From: Caulobacter sp. BK020 | Lineage (GTDB): Bacteria; Pseudomonadota; Alphaproteobacteria; Caulobacterales; Caulobacteraceae | DNA: 38,080 nucleotides | NCBI RefSeq assembly: GCF_004342605.1 | Contig: NZ_SLZL01000030.1 | Location: forward strand, 1 to 38,080 | Reading direction: 5' to 3' | Shown: one piece after another, positions 7,287-16,253 of the stretch | Numbering within the stretch: the first letter of the stretch is position 1 | Layout of the letters: every line of letters begins with the position of its first letter | Position numbers and translations under genes: made by a program | Notes under the pieces: generated by a model | The model's input: the letters and a program-made list of their open reading frames with translations, nothing else | Databases searched by the model: none | What the model was told of the DNA's origin: nothing

Positions 7287-7430
7287 CTAGAGGGCCCGCA
7301 CGATCACGACGATGAGGGTCCAAAGACCAAGATTGAAGCCCAGCACGCCCAGGCGATACACGTAGGCGGCCGAAGGGTTGGCGTCGACGGCGACGGCGAC
7401 GGCGACAGCGGTGGCGGCGGGGCGTTTCAC
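7287..7430 (-). CDS. Candidate 47-residue single-span membrane protein
   Basis: This begins at a GTG at 7430, preceded on the minus strand by AGGAAGGAAACC. The short N-terminus carries a Val-Ala repeat encoded by tandem GTCGCC units (about residues 8-15). A polar SAAYVYRLG stretch follows, then one strongly hydrophobic segment, LGVLGFNLGLWTLIVVIV (about residues 27-44). It has the look of a small inner-membrane protein. The longer frame extending to 7562 is unlikely because that part is not protein-like. No family is recognised. Confidence 0.4.
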   Translation of the reverse strand: MKRPAATAVAVAVAVDANPSAAYVYRLGVLGFNLGLWTLIVVIVRAL

Positions 7431-7572
7431 TGTGGTTTCCTTCCTGTGGCGCGTTAAGTCCGCGCCTTGACCAAAAGATAGGCCCGGGCTGCCCCCACTC
7501 CCATGCGACAAAACCGACGGATCGGTCCAAATAGGCGGACCGATTGTCGCAGTTTCTCGCACGGAGGGCCGG

Positions 7573-8349
7573 ATGCCGGTCTGGGACCCCGACGTCTACC
7601 AGCGCTACAAGGCCTATCGCGACCGACCGGCCCTGGACCTGATGCTGCAGATCCCCCGCGACCTGCAGCCGCGCGAGATCTGGGACCTGGGCTGCGGGAC
7701 GGGAGAGCATGCGGCCCTGCTGGCCGGCCGCCATCCCGGCGCCCGGGTGCACGGCCTGGACTCCAGCCCCGAGATGCTGGCCCGAGGCCGGGCGATGCGG
7801 AACGACATCGACTGGGTGCTGGGCGACATCGCAACCTTCGCGCCCGAGGTTCCGCCGGACCTGATCTTCACCAACGCCGCCCTGCAGTGGGTGGACGGCC
7901 ATGAGACGCTGTTTCCCCGTCTGATGGGCCTGCTGGCGCCGGGCGGCGTCCTGGCCTGCCAGATCCCCGTGGTGGCGGACGACGGCTGGCGGCGCAGCCT
8001 GCGCGAGACGGCCCTGGACGGGCCCTGGGCCGCGAGGCTGGCCGATGTCGAGCGCGTGCGTTCCGGCGTCGATCCGCGCCCCTATCACGACTGGCTGTCG
8101 CCCCTGAGCCAGGATCTCGACGTCTGGGTGACGACCTACGTCCACGCCCTGGGCGGCGACGACCCGATCGTCGACTGGACCTCGGGAACCAGCCTGCGGC
8201 CCTATCTGGAAGCTTTGAACGATCCGACCGAGCGGGCCGCGTTCCTGGCGGCTTGGCGCGAGCGGCTGGCGGCCGACTATCCGCGCCGCGACGACGGGGT
8301 GACGCTGTTCCCGTTCAGCCGGCTGTTCGTGATCGCCCGGCGCTGGTGA
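7573..8349 (+). CDS. tam: Trans-aconitate 2-methyltransferase-like SAM methyltransferase
   Basis: A 258-residue class I methyltransferase. The SAM-binding motif I is DLGCGTGEH (residues 38-46), followed by an acidic strand end in GLDSSPEML and the post-motif TNAALQWV. The family-typical start (VWDPDVYQRY) and end (PFSRLFVIARR) match trans-aconitate methyltransferases, which methylate the stray citrate-cycle product trans-aconitate in the cytosol. The substrate is inferred from the family. The gene ends just before a strong hairpin and is convergent with the patatin gene. Confidence 0.85.
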   Translation: MPVWDPDVYQRYKAYRDRPALDLMLQIPRDLQPREIWDLGCGTGEHAALLAGRHPGARVHGLDSSPEMLARGRAMRNDIDWVLGDIATFAPEVPPDLIFTNAALQWVDGHETLFPRLMGLLAPGGVLACQIPVVADDGWRRSLRETALDGPWAARLADVERVRSGVDPRPYHDWLSPLSQDLDVWVTTYVHALGGDDPIVDWTSGTSLRPYLEALNDPTERAAFLAAWRERLAADYPRRDDGVTLFPFSRLFVIARRW

Positions 8350-8374
8350 GGCCGGGGCGAACGGCCTTCCATGC

Positions 8375-8397
8375 TCCCTCTCTCAAAGAGAGAGGGA
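8375..8397. terminator. Bidirectional terminator between convergent genes
   Basis: TCCCTCTCTC (8375-8384) pairs perfectly with GAGAGAGGGA (8388-8397) around an AAA loop. It lies between the methyltransferase gene and the convergent patatin gene and could serve either direction. Confidence 0.7.
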
Positions 8398-8452
8398 TTC
8401 TAACGCTCTGGGCCGAACGCGGAAACGGACGGCGTTCTAAAGGGTCCATCTC

Positions 8453-10225
8453 CTAGCGCCGCCCTTCGGCCTCCGAGAGCTCCCTCAAGCTCGGCCGGCG
8501 GCGCAGCTCGGTCACCGGCTTGCCCAGGCTGTCCAGGGCCAGGGCCGCGGCGGCGCGGCCGGCGGCGACCGCGGGCTCGAAGGCCTTCCAGTCGCGGATG
8601 TCGATCTCGTTGAGCTTGGGGGTGATCAGCACGTCCGAGGCCTCGCGGCTGGCCGCCAGGTCGCGCCCCGTCGAGACGGTGGCGGCCCGCATCAGCAGGG
8701 CGACGATCGGCGGACCCTTGCGCCACTCGCCCGACCAGAACCAGCGCCACAGCGAGGTGGGGCGATCAACGTCGTCGGCGGTGATGCTGCGGCCGCGCGT
8801 GACGTCCACCCCGACGATCGGCCCCAGCTGGAAGGCGCGCATCACATCGGCCGGGAAGTTCTTCATCACCGCCCCGTCGACCAGCACCGAATGGCCGTCG
8901 GCCACCGGCGGCAGCACCCCGGGCAGCGAGATCGAGGCCCGCAGCGCGTCGCGCAGGACCCCCTGGCGGTGCAGGTGATAGGCGCCGGAGGTCAGGTTCG
9001 ACGACACGCAGAAGAACGGTAGCCACAGGTCGGCGATCTCGATGCCGTCGAAATGCTCGTCCAGCCGCGCCTTGACCTTCAGGCCCTGGGTCATGGCCAC
9101 CAGGGGGAAGGCGATGTCGTCCAACGGGCTGGTCTCGACGAAGGCCTTGCGGATGCGGGTTTCCATCTCGCCATCGTCCCAGCCCATGGCCAAGCCCGCG
9201 GCGACCACCGCGCCCATCGAGGCGCCGCCCACGAAGTCGATCGGCACGCCGCGCTCGCGCAGGGCCTGGATGGCCCCGACATGGGCGTAGGCCCGCGCTC
9301 CGCCCCCCGACAGCACCAGCCCCACCGACTGGCCGGTCAGCACCCGGGCCAGGCGCTGCACGTCGGCCATGCCGTTCTCGCGGACGTGGAACAGCCGCGC
9401 GGCCTGGGTGGCGTTCAGCCATTCGCCCGAGCCCCTTGGATGGGTGACCTTGGCGGGCTGCAGCAGGATCAGGTCGACCAGCCGCTGGTCCTGCAGCGGG
9501 CCGGACGCGTAGGTCGGGATCACCGCCGGCGGCTTGCGATCGCCCAGGCCGACCCGGAACAGCCGGTCCACCTGCCGGCCGACCACGTGCTTCCAGGCGG
9601 TCTCCTCGGCCTCGGCGACATACAGCACGAAGTCGTGCTGGCGCTCGACCGTGCTGAACCATTCGGTGGGGGCCAGCAGCGAGGCCGCGCCCTCGACGGT
9701 GACCGAATAGCCCAGGGCGGCGATGGCGTGGGCGATGCGCTCGACGATCGGCCGGATCGCCTTGCCCGGCTCGACCGCGATGAAGCCGAACACCGACGGG
9801 TCGCCGATCGAGGCGTGGGCCCCGGCGTTGCGGGCCCGGCGGATCATCAACCGCGACAGCTCGATCATCACGTCCGGATCGCGCTCGACCGCCTCGAAGA
9901 AGGCGGCGCGGGGCAGGGCCAGGACCTCCGAATCGCGCAGGGCCACCAGGTTGGCCGAGTGGGCCGAGCCGGCGATCATCGCCATTTCGCCGGCCGGCTC
10001 GCCCGGGCGGATAACCCCCAGGAACTGCGGTTCCTGGCCTTCCTCCCGCCGGAACGCGCCCAGTCGGCCGGTGCGCAGGAAGTAGAGATAGTCCGCCGCC
10101 TCGCCCGGTGCGTAGAGTGTCGCGCCGCCTGGAAGCGAGAACCAGGCGGCGTCGCCTTCGCGGTGTTCTTGCGCGAAGAGCCGGGCGAGGGCCGTGTCGG
10201 CCATGAAGTCGGGCAGGGTGACCAC
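8453..10225 (-). CDS. Patatin-like phospholipase with N-terminal cyclic-nucleotide-binding-type domain
   Basis: The 590-residue protein resembles the bacterial neuropathy-target-esterase/RssA group. Residues about 12-130 form a cNMP-binding-like domain (LPGGATLYAPGEAADYLYFLRTGRL, then GEPAGEMAMIAG). A middle region (about 145-290) is followed by a patatin domain with the oxyanion loop LSGGGARAYAHVG, the nucleophile Ser336 in GGASMGAV, and the catalytic Asp450 in VDGAVMKNFP. These enzymes hydrolyse phospholipid acyl chains. Whether the N-terminal domain binds a nucleotide cannot be judged by eye. The GTG at 10225 is taken as start; an ATG seven codons in is the alternative. It is divergent from mccB. 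Confidence 0.88.
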   Translation of the reverse strand: MVTLPDFMADTALARLFAQEHREGDAAWFSLPGGATLYAPGEAADYLYFLRTGRLGAFRREEGQEPQFLGVIRPGEPAGEMAMIAGSAHSANLVALRDSEVLALPRAAFFEAVERDPDVMIELSRLMIRRARNAGAHASIGDPSVFGFIAVEPGKAIRPIVERIAHAIAALGYSVTVEGAASLLAPTEWFSTVERQHDFVLYVAEAEETAWKHVVGRQVDRLFRVGLGDRKPPAVIPTYASGPLQDQRLVDLILLQPAKVTHPRGSGEWLNATQAARLFHVRENGMADVQRLARVLTGQSVGLVLSGGGARAYAHVGAIQALRERGVPIDFVGGASMGAVVAAGLAMGWDDGEMETRIRKAFVETSPLDDIAFPLVAMTQGLKVKARLDEHFDGIEIADLWLPFFCVSSNLTSGAYHLHRQGVLRDALRASISLPGVLPPVADGHSVLVDGAVMKNFPADVMRAFQLGPIVGVDVTRGRSITADDVDRPTSLWRWFWSGEWRKGPPIVALLMRAATVSTGRDLAASREASDVLITPKLNEIDIRDWKAFEPAVAAGRAAAALALDSLGKPVTELRRRPSLRELSEAEGRR

Positions 10226-10316
10226 GGGTGGACGCTAACTTGAACCGCGGACCTTGGCCAACGAAGGTCAAAAACTGCGGCTTTCGGTGGGAAACGGAAA
10301 AGGCTATGCCTCGATA

Positions 10317-11924
10317 ATGCCGAAGATGAACATGAGTATCGACAAGAACGGCGAGACCTTCGCCAAAAACGCCGCGCACAACCGCGCCCTCGTGGAGACT
10401 CTGCGCGAAAGGGTCGCGGTGGCGGCCCTGGGCGGCCCCGAGAGCGCCCGCACGCGCCACGCGTCGCGGGGCAAGCTGCTGCCGCGCCAGCGGGTCGAGC
10501 GTCTGCTGGATCCCGGCTCGCCGTTCCTGGAGATCGGCCAGCTGGCCGCCTGCGACCTCTACAATGGCGAGGCGCCGGGCGCCGGCCTGATCACCGGCGT
10601 CGGCCGGGTGTCGGGCCGCGAGGTGATGATCGTCGCCAACGACGCCACGGTGAAGGGCGGCGCCTATTTCCCGATGACCGTGAAGAAGCACCTGCGGGCC
10701 CAGGAGATCGCCCAGCAGAACGGCCTGCCGTGCGTCTATCTGGTCGACAGCGGCGGGGCCAACCTGCCGCACCAGGCCGAGGTGTTCCCCGACCGCGACC
10801 ACTTCGGCCGGATCTTCTTCAACCAGGCCCGGATGAGCGCCCAGGGCATCGCCCAGATCGCCTGCGTCATGGGCTCGTGCACGGCCGGCGGCGCCTATGT
10901 GCCGGCCATGAGCGACGAGACGGTGATCGTCCGCGACCAGGGCACCATCTTCCTGGCCGGCCCGCCGCTGGTGAAGGCCGCCACCGGCGAGGTGATCAGC
11001 GCCGAGGAACTGGGCGGGGCCGACACCCACGGCCGCCGATCGGGCGTGGTCGACCACGTGGCCAATGACGACGAGCACGCGCTGGAGATCGTCCGTTCGA
11101 TCGTCGCCAACCTGAACACCACCAAGCGCGTCGAGACCGAGATCCGCGACGTCAAACCGCCGCTGTTCGACGCCGAGGACCTGTACGGCGTCATCCCCAC
11201 CGACGTGCGCGCGCCCTACGACGTGCGCGAGGTGATCGCCCGCATCGTCGACGGCAGCGAGTTCGACGAGTTCAAGGCGCTGTACGGCACGACCCTGGTC
11301 TGCGGCTTCGCCCGCATCTGGGGCCAGCCGGTGGCGATCCTGGCCAATAACGGCGTGCTGTTCAGCGAGAGCGCCCTGAAGGGCGCGCACTTCATCGAGC
11401 TGGCCTGCAAGCGCAGGATTCCGCTGGTGTTCCTGCAGAACATCTCGGGCTTCATGGTCGGCGGCAAGTACGAGGCCGGCGGCATCGCCAAGGACGGGGC
11501 CAAGCTGGTCACGGCGGTCGCCTCGGCCGAGGTGCCCAAGTTCACCGTCCTGATCGGCGGCAGCTTCGGAGCGGGCAACTACGGCATGTGCGGCCGGGCC
11601 TACAGCCCGCGCTTCCTGTTCACCTGGCCCAACAGCCGCATCAGCGTGATGGGCGGCGAGCAGGCGGCCAGCGTGCTGTCGACCATCAAGCGCGACGGCC
11701 TGGAGGCCAAGGGCGAGACCTGGGCGGCCGAGGACGAGGAGGCCTTCAAGGCCCCGATCCGCGCCCGCTACGAGGCCGAGGGCGACCCCTACCACGCCAC
11801 CGCCCGCCTGTGGGACGACGGGATCATCGACCCGGCCCAGACCCGCGACGTGCTGGGCCTGGCGATCAGCGCCAGCCTCAACGCCCCGATCCCCGAGACG
11901 ACGTTCGGCGTCTTCCGGATGTGA
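10317..11924 (+). CDS. mccB: 3-Methylcrotonyl-CoA carboxylase beta subunit
   Basis: This is the carboxyltransferase subunit that passes CO2 from biotin to 3-methylcrotonyl-CoA, giving 3-methylglutaconyl-CoA in leucine breakdown. The 535-residue protein has both crotonase-fold carboxyltransferase halves. Typical motifs are VANDATVKGGAYFPMTVKKHLRAQ, DSGGANLP, MGSCTAGGAYVPAMSDE, QNISGFMVGGKYEAGGIAKDGAK and GGSFGAGNYGMCGRAY. The methylcrotonyl assignment is supported by the neighbours liuC and mccA. The frame is open further upstream (TTG at 10254), but the ATG at 10317 gives the usual length; ATGs at 10326 and 10332 are also possible. Confidence 0.93.
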   Translation: MPKMNMSIDKNGETFAKNAAHNRALVETLRERVAVAALGGPESARTRHASRGKLLPRQRVERLLDPGSPFLEIGQLAACDLYNGEAPGAGLITGVGRVSGREVMIVANDATVKGGAYFPMTVKKHLRAQEIAQQNGLPCVYLVDSGGANLPHQAEVFPDRDHFGRIFFNQARMSAQGIAQIACVMGSCTAGGAYVPAMSDETVIVRDQGTIFLAGPPLVKAATGEVISAEELGGADTHGRRSGVVDHVANDDEHALEIVRSIVANLNTTKRVETEIRDVKPPLFDAEDLYGVIPTDVRAPYDVREVIARIVDGSEFDEFKALYGTTLVCGFARIWGQPVAILANNGVLFSESALKGAHFIELACKRRIPLVFLQNISGFMVGGKYEAGGIAKDGAKLVTAVASAEVPKFTVLIGGSFGAGNYGMCGRAYSPRFLFTWPNSRISVMGGEQAASVLSTIKRDGLEAKGETWAAEDEEAFKAPIRARYEAEGDPYHATARLWDDGIIDPAQTRDVLGLAISASLNAPIPETTFGVFRM

Positions 11925-11932
11925 TGGTGGAT

Positions 11933-12014
11933 GCCCTCGTCCTTCGACAAGCTCAGGATGAGGAATTCGAATGTCGGAGTAGCCCTCATCCTGAGCCTGT
12001 CGAAGGACGAGGGC
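11933..12014. repeat. Long extragenic inverted repeat (CTTCGACARGCTCAGGATGAG family)
   Basis: Two 30-base arms (11933-11962 and 11985-12014) are inverted copies that differ at one base, with a 22-base spacer. The arms contain CCTTCGACAAGCTCAGG and its complement. The same arm sequence recurs near 16254. The element lies between mccB and liuC and could modulate the operon transcript by folding. Confidence 0.85.
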
Positions 12015-12034
12015 GGACCAAGAAAGTAAAAGAC

Positions 12035-12874
12035 ATGACCAATCCCATCGCCGATCCGCTCGTCGAAGTCCCCGACACCGACGCCATGACGCCGCTGGTC
12101 CATCTGGACTCCACGCCGGGCGGCGCGGTGACGGTCTGGATCAACCGTCCGGCCAAGAAGAACGCCTTCGACGCGGAGACCATCGCCGCCCTGCACCAGG
12201 CCTTCGAGACCCTGCATGGGGCCGAAGGCGTGCGGATCGTCTTCCTGCGCGGGGTGGGCGGGGCGTTCAGCGCCGGGGCCGACCTGGAATGGATGAAGGC
12301 GGCGGCCGACTGGGGCGAGGACGACAACCGCGACGACGCCCTGGGCCTGGCCCGGATGCTCAAGGCCCTGCACGACATCCCCGCCCTGACCGTGGCCCTG
12401 GTCGAGGGCCCGGCGTTCGGCGGTGGGGCCGGCCTGGTGGCCGCCTGCGACCACGCCCTGGCCACGGCCGACGCCCGCTTCGCCTTTTCCGAGGTCAAGC
12501 TGGGCCTGACCCCGGCCACGATCAGCCCCTATGTGATCGCCGCCCTGGGCCCGCGCACCGCCAAGCTGCTGTTCGCCACGGGCCGGGTGTTCGACGCCGA
12601 CCAGGCCTGGAGCTACGGCCTGGTCGGCGAGGTGTTCGACGACGCGGCCGGCCTGGTCGCCGCCCAGGAGGCCCTGATCGAGGAGGTCGCCCTGTGCGCC
12701 CCGGACGCGATCGGCGACGCCAAGGCCCTGGTCAACGACTTCGTCGGTCAGAAGATCGACCACGGCCTGCTGGAGGAGACCGCGAAACGCATCGCCCGCC
12801 GCCGCGTGTCGGACGAAGGCCAAGAAGGCGTGCGCGCGTTCCTCGAACGCCGTAAACCCGGCTGGACCATCTAG
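12035..12874 (+). CDS. liuC: Methylglutaconyl-CoA hydratase (crotonase family)
   Basis: Hydrates 3-methylglutaconyl-CoA to HMG-CoA, the step after the biotin carboxylase in leucine breakdown. The 279-residue protein shows the crotonase oxyanion-hole motifs GAFSAGADLEWM and AFGGGAGLVAACD. A catalytic-type Glu at about residue 153 is in FAFSEVKLGLTPATISPYV. The TPATISPYV context is typical of LiuC/GnyH hydratases, and the first crotonase Glu is replaced by Gly, as I recall for this subgroup. The substrate assignment leans on its place between mccB and mccA. About 15-20 N-terminal residues before the fold look dispensable, so the start could be later. Confidence 0.85.
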   Translation: MTNPIADPLVEVPDTDAMTPLVHLDSTPGGAVTVWINRPAKKNAFDAETIAALHQAFETLHGAEGVRIVFLRGVGGAFSAGADLEWMKAAADWGEDDNRDDALGLARMLKALHDIPALTVALVEGPAFGGGAGLVAACDHALATADARFAFSEVKLGLTPATISPYVIAALGPRTAKLLFATGRVFDADQAWSYGLVGEVFDDAAGLVAAQEALIEEVALCAPDAIGDAKALVNDFVGQKIDHGLLEETAKRIARRRVSDEGQEGVRAFLERRKPGWTI

Positions 12875-12892
12875 AGTCGAGCAGGGGGCCAT

Positions 12893-14248
12893 ATGACGGG
12901 CGAAATGGAAGCGGCGGCGGCGGACTCCGTCACCGCGTTCTTCAAACGGCGCGGGAAGCACGCCTTCGAGGGCGTCGGAAAGCCGTGCGCCAACTGCGGA
13001 ACTTCGCTGGAAGGACCGTACTGTCACGCCTGCGGCCAGAACGCCGACACCCACCATCGCTCCATCGGCCACCTGATCTGGGAAGCCATCGAGGGAATGT
13101 TCCACCTCGACGGTCGCCTGGCCCTGACCCTGCCGGCCCTGTTCCTGAAGCCGGGCGGACTGGCCAAGGACTACATGGAAGGCCGGATCGTGCGGCACGT
13201 GCCGCCGTTCCGCACCTTCCTGGTGGCCCTGCTGCTGTTCATCTTCGCGGCCGAGCACGCGATCCACGCCTCGCAGCATCACGCCGAGGAGGAGGCTCAC
13301 AAGCGCGCCGAGCTGCTGGCCACGCCGCAAGGCCGCGCCGCCGAGGGCGCCCGGCTGCGCGCCGAGGCCGCCAAGGACCGTGACGCCGCGCTGAAGGAGG
13401 CGGTCCAGGACCGCGACTCCACCCTGGCCGAAGCCGCCGTCGACCGCGACGCCGAGCTGAAGGATCGCGACGAGGACCGCGTCAAGGTTCTGGAGCGCTA
13501 TCAGAAGGACGTCGGCAAGGCGGCCGCAGACTATCAGGAAGCCGTCGCCAAGACCCAGGCCGCCTACGCCCGGACCATCGCCGACGCCGATCTTCTGGCG
13601 GCCGGCAAGCTGCCGGAGGGCATGGGCCTGACGCCCGAGGAGAAGCGCAAGGCCGAGGCGGCGAAGATCCGGAGCCTGTCGTTCAACGGCGGCGGCGACG
13701 CACCTTCGGTGACGATCCACGACGACGGCCACGTCTCCACCGGCGCCACGCCGCTGCCGCCGGAAGCCCAGGCCGCCATCGCGGACGCCAAGGCCAAGGG
13801 CCACGATCCGGCCAAGACCGGCGACTGGCTGCGGGAGAACATCGCCAAGGCCCGCGAGAATCCTGAGTTCTACCAGCTGGTGCTGTTCACCTGGGGCCAC
13901 CGCATGGCGGTCCTGCTGCTGCCGATCGTCGGCCTGGCCCTGACGCTGGTCTATCGCAACAAGCCCCGGTTCTTCATCTACGACCACCTGCTGGTGGCGA
14001 TGAACCTCTTGTCCTTCGCGTTCCTGACCAACGCCCTGGGCCTGGTCCTGCCTGACGCCCTCAAGTCCTGGTGGTTCGGGCTGCTGGTGTTCTGGACGCC
14101 CGTGAACCTGTTCCAGACCCTGCGGGGCGCCTACGGCTCCAGCATTGTCGGCGCGGTCCTCAAGACGCTGATCGTCTGGTGGGCCACCGTGTTTTCCTTC
14201 TCCCTCCTGCTCGTCGGCCTGGCGCTCCTGGCCCTGGCCCAGATCTAG
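12893..14248 (+). CDS. DUF3667 zinc-ribbon membrane protein within the leucine operon
   Basis: The 451-residue protein opens with a zinc-ribbon motif (Cys32, Cys35, Cys44, Cys47 in CANCGTSLEGPYCHACGQ). It continues with the DUF3667 block HLIWEAIEGMFHLDGRLALTLPALFLKPGGLAKDYMEGRI and one membrane span (about 104-122). A long charged, alanine-rich helical region (about 125-215) looks like a coiled coil, and several membrane spans follow at the C-terminus (about 335-450). The function of the family is unknown. It sits 18 bases after liuC and 10 bases before mccA on the same strand, so it is almost certainly co-transcribed with leucine-degradation enzymes, which are soluble. Confidence 0.85.
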   Translation: MTGEMEAAAADSVTAFFKRRGKHAFEGVGKPCANCGTSLEGPYCHACGQNADTHHRSIGHLIWEAIEGMFHLDGRLALTLPALFLKPGGLAKDYMEGRIVRHVPPFRTFLVALLLFIFAAEHAIHASQHHAEEEAHKRAELLATPQGRAAEGARLRAEAAKDRDAALKEAVQDRDSTLAEAAVDRDAELKDRDEDRVKVLERYQKDVGKAAADYQEAVAKTQAAYARTIADADLLAAGKLPEGMGLTPEEKRKAEAAKIRSLSFNGGGDAPSVTIHDDGHVSTGATPLPPEAQAAIADAKAKGHDPAKTGDWLRENIAKARENPEFYQLVLFTWGHRMAVLLLPIVGLALTLVYRNKPRFFIYDHLLVAMNLLSFAFLTNALGLVLPDALKSWWFGLLVFWTPVNLFQTLRGAYGSSIVGAVLKTLIVWWATVFSFSLLLVGLALLALAQI

Positions 14249-14258
14249 GATTTTCGCT

Positions 14259-16226
14259 TTGATCTCGTCCGTCCTGATCGCCAATCGCGGCGAAATCGCC
14301 CGTCGGATCATCCGCACCGCCCGCGAGCTGGGCGTGCGGACGATCGCGGTCTATTCCGAGGCGGACGCCCAGGCGCCGTTCGTGATGGAGGCGGACGTCG
14401 CCATCCTGATCGGCCCGGCCCCGGCCCGCGAGAGCTACCTGGTCCCGGAAAAGATCCTCGCCGCCGCCCGCCAGACCGGGGCGGAGGCGATTCATCCGGG
14501 CTACGGCTTCCTGTCCGAGAACGCCGACTTCGCGCAAGGCGTGATCGACGCCGGCCTGGTCTGGATCGGTCCGCCGCCCTCGGCGATCCGCGCCATGGGC
14601 CTGAAGGACGCCGCCAAGCGGGTGATGATCGAGGCCGGCGTGCCGACCACCCCCGGCTATCTGGGCGAGGACCAGACGCTCGAGCGCCTGGCGGCCGAGG
14701 CGGCCAAGATCGGCTTCCCGGTGCTGATCAAGGCCGTGGCCGGCGGCGGCGGCAAGGGCATGCGCAAGGTCGACAAGGCCGAGGACTTCGCCGCCCTGCT
14801 GGCCTCGTGCCAGCGCGAGGCCAGCGCCAGCTTCGGCGACGACCGGGTGCTGCTGGAAAAGTACGTCACCCGCCCGCGCCATATCGAGGTGCAGGTGTTC
14901 GGCGACAGCCAGGGCAATGTCGTCCACCTGTTCGAGCGCGACTGTTCGCTGCAGCGCCGCCACCAGAAGGTGATCGAGGAAGCCCCGGCCCCCGGCATGG
15001 ACGAGACCACCCGCGCCGCCGTCTGCGGGGCGGCGGTCAGGGCGGCCCAGGCGGTGGGCTATGTCGGGGCCGGCACGGTGGAGTTCATCGCCGACGCCAG
15101 CGAGGGCCTGCGCGCCGACCGCATCTGGTTCATGGAGATGAACACCCGGCTGCAGGTCGAGCACCCGGTCACCGAGATGATCACCGGCCAGGACCTGGTC
15201 GAGTGGCAGCTGCGCGTCGCCTCGGGCGAGCCCCTGCCGCTGGCCCAGGACGAGATCGAGATCGACGGCTGGGCCATGGAGGCGCGCCTCTATGCCGAGA
15301 ATCCGGCCACGGGCTTCCTGCCCTCGACCGGTCCGCTGACCCACTTTCGCCTGCCCGAGGGCGACGTGCGGGTCGACAGCGCGGTGGAGGAGGGCGGCGA
15401 GGTCACCCCGTTCTACGACCCGATGATCGCCAAGCTGATCGCCCACGGCGTCGACCGCGAGGACGCCGCGGCGCGCCTGGCCGAGGCTTGCCGCCTGGTC
15501 GAGGTCTGGCCGGTCAAGACCAACGCCGCCTTCCTGGCCCGCTGCGCCAGCGATCCGGACTTCATCGACGGGGCGGTGGACACCGGCTTCATCGAGGCGC
15601 GGCTGGACGATCTGACCCGGCGCGCGTTTTCCGACGCTCCGACCCTGGCGGCGATCGGCCAGCGACTGGAGACGTTCATGGAGGCCGACCAGCCTCGCGC
15701 CGACCCCTGGGCCAGCGCCCCGTCGCGCCTGCTGGGCTTCCGGATGAACGCGCCGCGCGCGGCGATGACCCTGCCGCTGACGGTGGACGGCAAGCCGACG
15801 CCGCTGCGCGTGGCGCTTGCGGGCGGGAAAGGCGACGACTGGTCGTGGGACATCACGGTCGAGGACGGCCGGCCACTGGGCGACGTCGACGTCCTGCCCG
15901 CCACCTACGGCGACGACCCGCTCTATGTGTTCGAGGGCGGGGACGTCCGCGAGTTCGACTTCACCTACCAGGCCGGCGGCGCCCACGCGGCCGCCTCGGA
16001 CGGCGCGATCCTGTCGCCGATGCCGGGCAAGATCGTCTCGGTGGCCGTCGAGGCCGGCCAGGCGGTGGTCAAGGGCCAGACCCTGCTGACTCTTGAGGCC
16101 ATGAAGATGGAGCACGCCCTGGCCGCGCCGTTCGACGGCGTGGTCGCCGAGCTGTCGGCCGTGGCTGGCGGCCAGGTCAGCGAAGGCGTGGTGCTGGCGA
16201 AGCTGGAGCCGGTCGTCGCGTCCTAG
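14259..16226 (+). CDS. mccA: 3-Methylcrotonyl-CoA carboxylase alpha subunit (biotin-containing)
   Basis: The 655-residue protein combines a biotin carboxylase and a biotin carrier. The start region LIANRGEIARRIIRTARELG is followed by the ATP-grasp motif KAVAGGGGKGMR (about 155-170), HIEVQVFGD, ERDCSLQRRHQKVIEEAPAP and EMNTRLQVEHPVTEMITG. The carrier domain ends the chain, with biotinyl-Lys616 in LEAMKMEH. It pairs with MccB to carboxylate 3-methylcrotonyl-CoA. The start appears to be TTG (14259), since the first residue ISSVLIANRGE fits the family. Clustering with mccB and liuC supports the methylcrotonyl rather than propionyl assignment. Confidence 0.93.
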   Translation: MISSVLIANRGEIARRIIRTARELGVRTIAVYSEADAQAPFVMEADVAILIGPAPARESYLVPEKILAAARQTGAEAIHPGYGFLSENADFAQGVIDAGLVWIGPPPSAIRAMGLKDAAKRVMIEAGVPTTPGYLGEDQTLERLAAEAAKIGFPVLIKAVAGGGGKGMRKVDKAEDFAALLASCQREASASFGDDRVLLEKYVTRPRHIEVQVFGDSQGNVVHLFERDCSLQRRHQKVIEEAPAPGMDETTRAAVCGAAVRAAQAVGYVGAGTVEFIADASEGLRADRIWFMEMNTRLQVEHPVTEMITGQDLVEWQLRVASGEPLPLAQDEIEIDGWAMEARLYAENPATGFLPSTGPLTHFRLPEGDVRVDSAVEEGGEVTPFYDPMIAKLIAHGVDREDAAARLAEACRLVEVWPVKTNAAFLARCASDPDFIDGAVDTGFIEARLDDLTRRAFSDAPTLAAIGQRLETFMEADQPRADPWASAPSRLLGFRMNAPRAAMTLPLTVDGKPTPLRVALAGGKGDDWSWDITVEDGRPLGDVDVLPATYGDDPLYVFEGGDVREFDFTYQAGGAHAAASDGAILSPMPGKIVSVAVEAGQAVVKGQTLLTLEAMKMEHALAAPFDGVVAELSAVAGGQVSEGVVLAKLEPVVAS

Positions 16227-16253
16227 GGGCGCCCGGCGTTCGCGGTGCGTGGT

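Noticed and set aside
8766..11795. A minus-strand open frame of about 1009 codons spanning the patatin gene and mccB
   Set aside because: It runs antisense to mccB and out of frame with the patatin gene, and the translation is low-complexity Ala/Gly/Arg. It is a by-product of high GC content.
11789..14317. A minus-strand open frame of about 842 codons opposite liuC and the DUF3667 gene
   Set aside because: The plus strand has clear family motifs and operon spacing. The antisense translation has no domain and a composition typical of shadow frames.
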